A stretch of 64,000 bases of DNA from Pogonophryne albipinna (taxonomy: Eukaryota > Chordata > Actinopteri > Perciformes > Artedidraconidae), in the NCBI GenBank assembly GCA_028583405.1, contig CM053256.1:12525954-12589953 (forward strand), read 5' to 3'. The notes under the pieces are model-generated. The model saw only the letters and a program-made list of their open reading frames with translations. It was not told the DNA's origin and did not search any database. Numbering within the stretch: the stretch's first letter is position 1; each line of letters opens with the position of its first letter. Below are positions 60,382-64,000 of this stretch, piece by piece. Both the position numbers and the translations under genes were made by a program.

Positions 60382-60981
60382 TAGTGTTGTTACGATACCA
60401 ACATTTTGGTTTCGATACCGATACCAAGTCAAGAATTGCGATTCCGATTCTTTTTCGATACTTTACTTAAAAAAAGGGAAACAGTCTTAAATGTAATTAT
60501 TGTGCTTTATTTCACACCAGAACCATAACCATAACACAAACTTTTAAACAATGAGAACAATAAATAAAATAAATGACAAGAATTCGTCTTAAATAAAATT
60601 AATACATGTCTGACAGACAGGCCTCGTGGTGTCCGTAGGCTTGTCCTCACTGTCAGAGATATAGCTAAAATACTTCAAAATTTCGCTTCTGGCGTCTTTT
60701 TTGTCAACAAGGCGAGGCCAGCGGCAGTTGCACTCCCACTTGCAGCCATGCTTCTCGTTTTCTCACATGCTCTGGCAGCTAGCGCGTGCACGAGAGAGGG
60801 GAGGGACTGCAGGGAGTGGAAGCAGAGCGCTGAACACACACGGCTCTTATTAAAACAGCGCTTTCTCACCGGAGTACTTTTCCCCGTCATTCTTAAAGTA
60901 CCGATACTAATGAAACGGAGGAATCGTAACGTTTTTAACGGCAGGGTATCGCGGTACCTTTCAAGTATCGGTACACCGATA
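60382..60981. mobile_element. hAT-like element rich in GATACC/GGTATCG motifs
   Basis: The left end is TAGTGTTGTTACGATACC with following GGTTTCGATACCGATACC. The right end has GGTATCGCGGTACC and AGTATCGGTACACCGAT. TGATGTAG flanks both sides (60374-60381 and 60982-60989; the match extends two bases further left). The termini are imperfect inverses. No transposase. The 8-bp duplication supports hAT. Confidence 0.65.
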
Positions 60982-61734
60982 TGATGTAGTTAAAACAATA
61001 TTGGATGATAGTCATTTTTTGTGTGTGTTTTGGACTGAAATAAATCATGGGTCAAAATTGACCCGCGAACACCATGAACGGTAACAGCTTTTGAACACAA
61101 TTACAAGGGTTAAATTCCCTTTACTGTCATTTCCCCCTAGCTAGTATAAGCCATGACTGTCACAAACTGAAGGTGTGCGGTTTGAAAGATGTGGCCATTT
61201 ATCAAGCCTCGGAAATGTTACTAAGTATCATATTTGGGTGTTTAGCTGGACCCCCACTAGGGACTACATATCACAATATCTACCTTTTAAAGTCAGTGTA
61301 TTCATACTGAACTTTTGTCTGCTCCCTTATTTAGTAAAACACAAGCTTTAAGTGGAGTATGTCCAAACATTGAATGTACTGTCTGGTAATGCTTTTGGAT
61401 AACCTTTGTATTCTTTACTGTAAACCAAAACACAGATGGAGTTGACCGCAGCTGGATGATAGCGCTTAGCTCCAAATATGCTATTTCTTCCTACAAACAG
61501 CTGTAGAAATGTTACTCATTTGTATTTAAACCATATGTTTGTAAAGCTATATTTAAAAAATACCATCAGAGTTGTATTATTTGTAACAAGTGGGTGTTCT
61601 TTTGGGTTAAAGCAATGTGTTTAAACTAGTGCTGTCAAAATTATCGCGTTAACGGCGGTAATTAATTTTTTGAATTAATTGCGTTAAAATATTTAACGCA
61701 TTTAACGCATGTGCAGAATGGCCCGCCCCATACG

Positions 61735-63015
61735 CAGTGGCGGCGCCAGAGATTTTCTCTAGGGGGTGCTGTGGGGTAGCTTGACGTTTCATAGAGGGTG
61801 CTCAACATTAAGGGTTTCCCATTAATGCACCAGCGCTACAGTTGCATTTTCTACTGCAACACTCTCCACACGCACACAGTGTACCCGCGACTGTTACAAT
61901 GAAGGCTCGATAATCAGCTCACGGCATATAGGTGTAATCAGGGGTAAAGTGCTATTTTTACAAGTGGGGAGTGGATCTCACCTCCTATAGGAGGGTCCTC
62001 ACCTCCTCTAGTAGGTTCCGGGGGCATGCTCCCCCGGGAAGATTTTTTTTTAAATATTGAAGTTAAAAGCATCAATCTGGTGCACTTGGAGAGCCACATT
62101 AAGAGATCTATGGATACATCTCTCAACACCCATGAAACAGAACTATAAACATATTTTCTATTTCTTTATAGATATTTTACAAATCACTCCCCTTTTAAAA
62201 CAAACCGTTTGAGACCCACTGAGATAACTAGACTAACGTGAACTATCTAAACACTGAGAGAGTCCTTTACTTCACCTGAGCTGAGGCTATCTGAGACTCT
62301 CAGTCTGACAGGAGAGAGTTCTTCCTCCACCTTGTTGTTGAAAAAGCTCCTTATATCCGTTAGCTTGGCTAGTTAGCACCAGATGCTAACCACAACGATC
62401 TCCGGTAGATAGTAGATACCCACCGGTGCGCGAGCTCTCTCTCTCGCTCGCTCACTCGCGCACGCACACAAAATGGCTCGTGCCACACACACACACATAC
62501 ACACACACACACAGAGAAGAGCTTGAATGAAACACAGAGACCCAGAAGTAAGCTACTTGTACTCACGAAGCATATTATGTGCAGAATCCCTCTCGCTTTC
62601 AGGTGGTTTTGATTGAGTATCCACACGTGGACGTTTAAGGACTAAAAAACGATCCATTTTTCACTTTGCTGTTAGCAAATAATTTGGCGCTCTAGCTAAC
62701 AGGAAGTCACTCAAGTGTCACAAAGTAATTTAGCCAATGGATAAGTCAAAAATCTAATGGGTGCTGGCCATTGGCCTAATCATATCACCTGTGTTGGCTT
62801 TATGTTTTTGGTCAAACATTTGTTTGTTTCACATTTGCATTGATGTAATCAATAATTTTTCAAATTTTATTTAATACAAATAATAATAATAATTTTTTTT
62901 TAAAAACGAAAAAAAAAAAAAAAAAACACATTTTTCTTGGGGGTGCTTAGGGGGTGCTTTGGCAATCCTGGGGGGTGCTTCAGCACCCCCTAGCTCCCCC
63001 CTGGCGCCGCCCCTG
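61735..63015. mobile_element. inner hAT element nested in the outer one
   Basis: The left end CAGTGGCGGCGCCAG and right end CTGGCGCCGCCCCTG are inverse, with further matching AGGGGGTGCTG / CAGCACCCCCT inside. A perfect 8-bp duplication CCCATACG lies at 61727-61734 and 63016-63023. The length is 1281 bp. The only notable interior features are an A-rich run (62910-62926) and a short CA tract at 62483-62512. No transposase frame, so non-autonomous. Confidence 0.9.
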
Positions 63016-63031
63016 CCCATACGTGCCACCA

Positions 63032-63325
63032 GTGGCAGCGCCAGGGTATGGCTGGGGTAGGCTACACCCATACCAAGAAATGGCTTAGCCCCATCTTGAA
63101 AAATGATGTTAAAGTAAGCTAAATAAAGTCCGCCAACTCGCGGAGTAAATTGCACAGACAGCAGTTAGTAAGATTGATTTCAGTAGCCACTTGTCTGGAA
63201 ATACCGAAGACCAGAAACGGTTTTGAAAACTTTTGTCACGTAGTGATAGTCTTCTCAATAGAACATCTTTGATAATGTCGGTGTTGTTGCAGGAAGTCAC
63301 GACGGAGAATACTTTTGCTGTAGTA
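63032..63325. mobile_element. fragment with a GTGGCAGCGCCAGG terminus
   Basis: AGTGGCAGCGCCAGGGTATGG at 63031 resembles the left end of a further hAT-type family. No right end was found within the outer element. Confidence 0.4.
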
Positions 63326-63838
63326 CAGGGGTGCACATAACTGGTACGCAGGTTATGTGCGTAATCTGAAACTTGTGTCACAAAGAGCATTTGCGTACCG
63401 ACCTACTTGTGAAGCTTTTCCAGAAGGCGGTTAGATCACCGGACGACAGAGTCGGTCTCCGTGTGCACAGACAGGGCTGCTGTTAACGTCGGTCTGTACA
63501 ACGGAATTGTGCCAAAACTACGCCAACCGGCTGCGGAGGGAGACTCTCTCCCCCCCCCTTCACTGGAGAACTGCGCTAAAACAGCTGATCACAACGTACT
63601 CCACTAGCCGCCGCCGCCCCCCCCCCCTGTCGACTTTCCTGAAGTACTCCCCCGTTGATAGAAATCAACACGTAATGAATTAAGACCCCACGGTTTGATG
63701 ATTGATAGGTGTGTGGGTTGTCTTTCATTTTGACACGAAGAAAAATGTTATAATAAACATAGATACTGTATGTTAAATGGATATATCCGCCTTCTTTCAT
63801 TTATCTTTCCATTCCCACAACAATATACATAAATAAAT
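63326..63838. mobile_element. fragment beginning CAGGGGTGCACATAACTGG
   Basis: Shares its terminus with the antisense fragment ending at 49761. It is followed by ACGCAGGTTATGTGCGTA, a local inverted motif, then GC-rich non-coding DNA with runs of C at 63551-63558 and 63617-63626. The boundary on the right is not defined. Confidence 0.35.
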
Positions 63839-63946
63839 GGCATATTTTGGACATAGTTCGAATGGTGATTAATCATGATTAATTAATTTTTAAGCTGTGA
63901 TTAATCTGATTAAAATTTTTAATCGTTTGACAGCCCTAGTTTAAAC

Positions 63947-64000
63947 ATTACATTACATTGCATTTAGCTGACGCTTTTATCCAAAGCGACTTACAATAAG
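63947..64000 (-). mobile_element. L2-type 3' tail, cut by window end
   Basis: CATTACATTACATTGCATTT, AGCTGACGCTTTTATCC and AAAGCGACTTACAATAAG are the exact antisense of the tail of the left-arm L2 (about 21690-21750). It is either an L2 LINE or a SINE that uses an L2 tail; the body lies beyond the window. Confidence 0.85.

Larger units (their letters stand above)
59103..61626 (+). repeat. segmental duplication, copy B (interrupted by transposons)
   Basis: Ordered matches to 47489-48945, interrupted by about 1.78 kb that includes a truncated Tc1 (59435-60165) and a hAT-like element (60382-60981). Between 61283 and 61284 about 550 bp present in copy A is missing. The end GTGTTTAAAC is the left target duplication of the hAT at 61627. 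Confidence 0.88.
61627..63938. mobile_element. outer hAT element with GTTTAAAC target duplication
   Basis: The left end TAGTGCTGTCAAAATTATCG and right end AATCGTTTGACAGCCCTA are inverse. GTTTAAAC at 61619-61626 and 63939-63946 is a perfect 8-bp duplication. Near both ends lie the GATTAATC/TTAACG-rich subterminal motifs. Its left 108 bp and right 915 bp are separated by a second hAT. Duplication copy A (about 48931) shows the pre-insertion site as GTTTAAAG. There is no transposase ORF. Confidence 0.88.

Overview
The window reads as a piece of a ray-finned (teleost) fish genome. It is AT-rich, with no operons or bacterial signals, very long (CA)n microsatellites, and a fish-typical set of interspersed repeats: an L2-clade LINE with the TGTAA-type tail, two other LINE fragments, a Tc1-family transposon, several hAT-type elements with 8-bp target-site duplications, and small TIR elements. 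The species cannot be named from the sequence. No complete conserved protein-coding gene is visible. What remains are a few isolated exon candidates and the broken 3' end of one fish gene at 57.0-58.4 kb.

Layout. 1-16.27 kb is single-copy intronic or intergenic DNA with one exon candidate (7162-7230), a degenerate antisense LINE (about 8.76-10.09 kb) and a 571-bp hAT-like element (13583-14153). 16272-44133 is one giant inverted repeat, with two arms of about 13.9 kb that are nearly identical base for base. Its centre (about 30.22 kb) lies inside a 21-bp tandem array that is itself self-complementary. Each arm holds an L2 LINE, two related MITE-like elements, three long dinucleotide tracts, a smaller 21-bp foldback array and a TIR element. 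The right arm ends exactly where a 1000-N gap starts (44134-45133). This, the homopolymer-type indels between arms and the ragged central array make an assembly fold-back a serious explanation, although a real palindrome seeded by the foldback array is not excluded.

45.1-64 kb is a transposon graveyard. It contains a piggyBac-like insertion inside a hAT-like element, a LINE RT C-terminus, a 318-bp direct repeat pair 1056 bp apart, a LINE 3' end, a decayed gene whose last exon carries a frame-breaking 17-bp tandem repeat, and a segmental duplication (47.5-48.9 kb versus 59.1-61.6 kb). One copy of that duplication received a truncated Tc1, a hAT-like element and a hAT nested in another hAT. The last bases are the tail of another L2-type element on the minus strand.

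The most unusual structures are the 28-kb palindrome and the 21-bp foldback arrays at its core and in its arms. Each array repeat contains a 10-bp alternating purine-pyrimidine palindrome (CGTGCGCACG), and variants recur about every third repeat. These arrays resemble the architecture of foldback transposons and are plausible seeds for the inversion, whether it arose in the cell or in the assembly.
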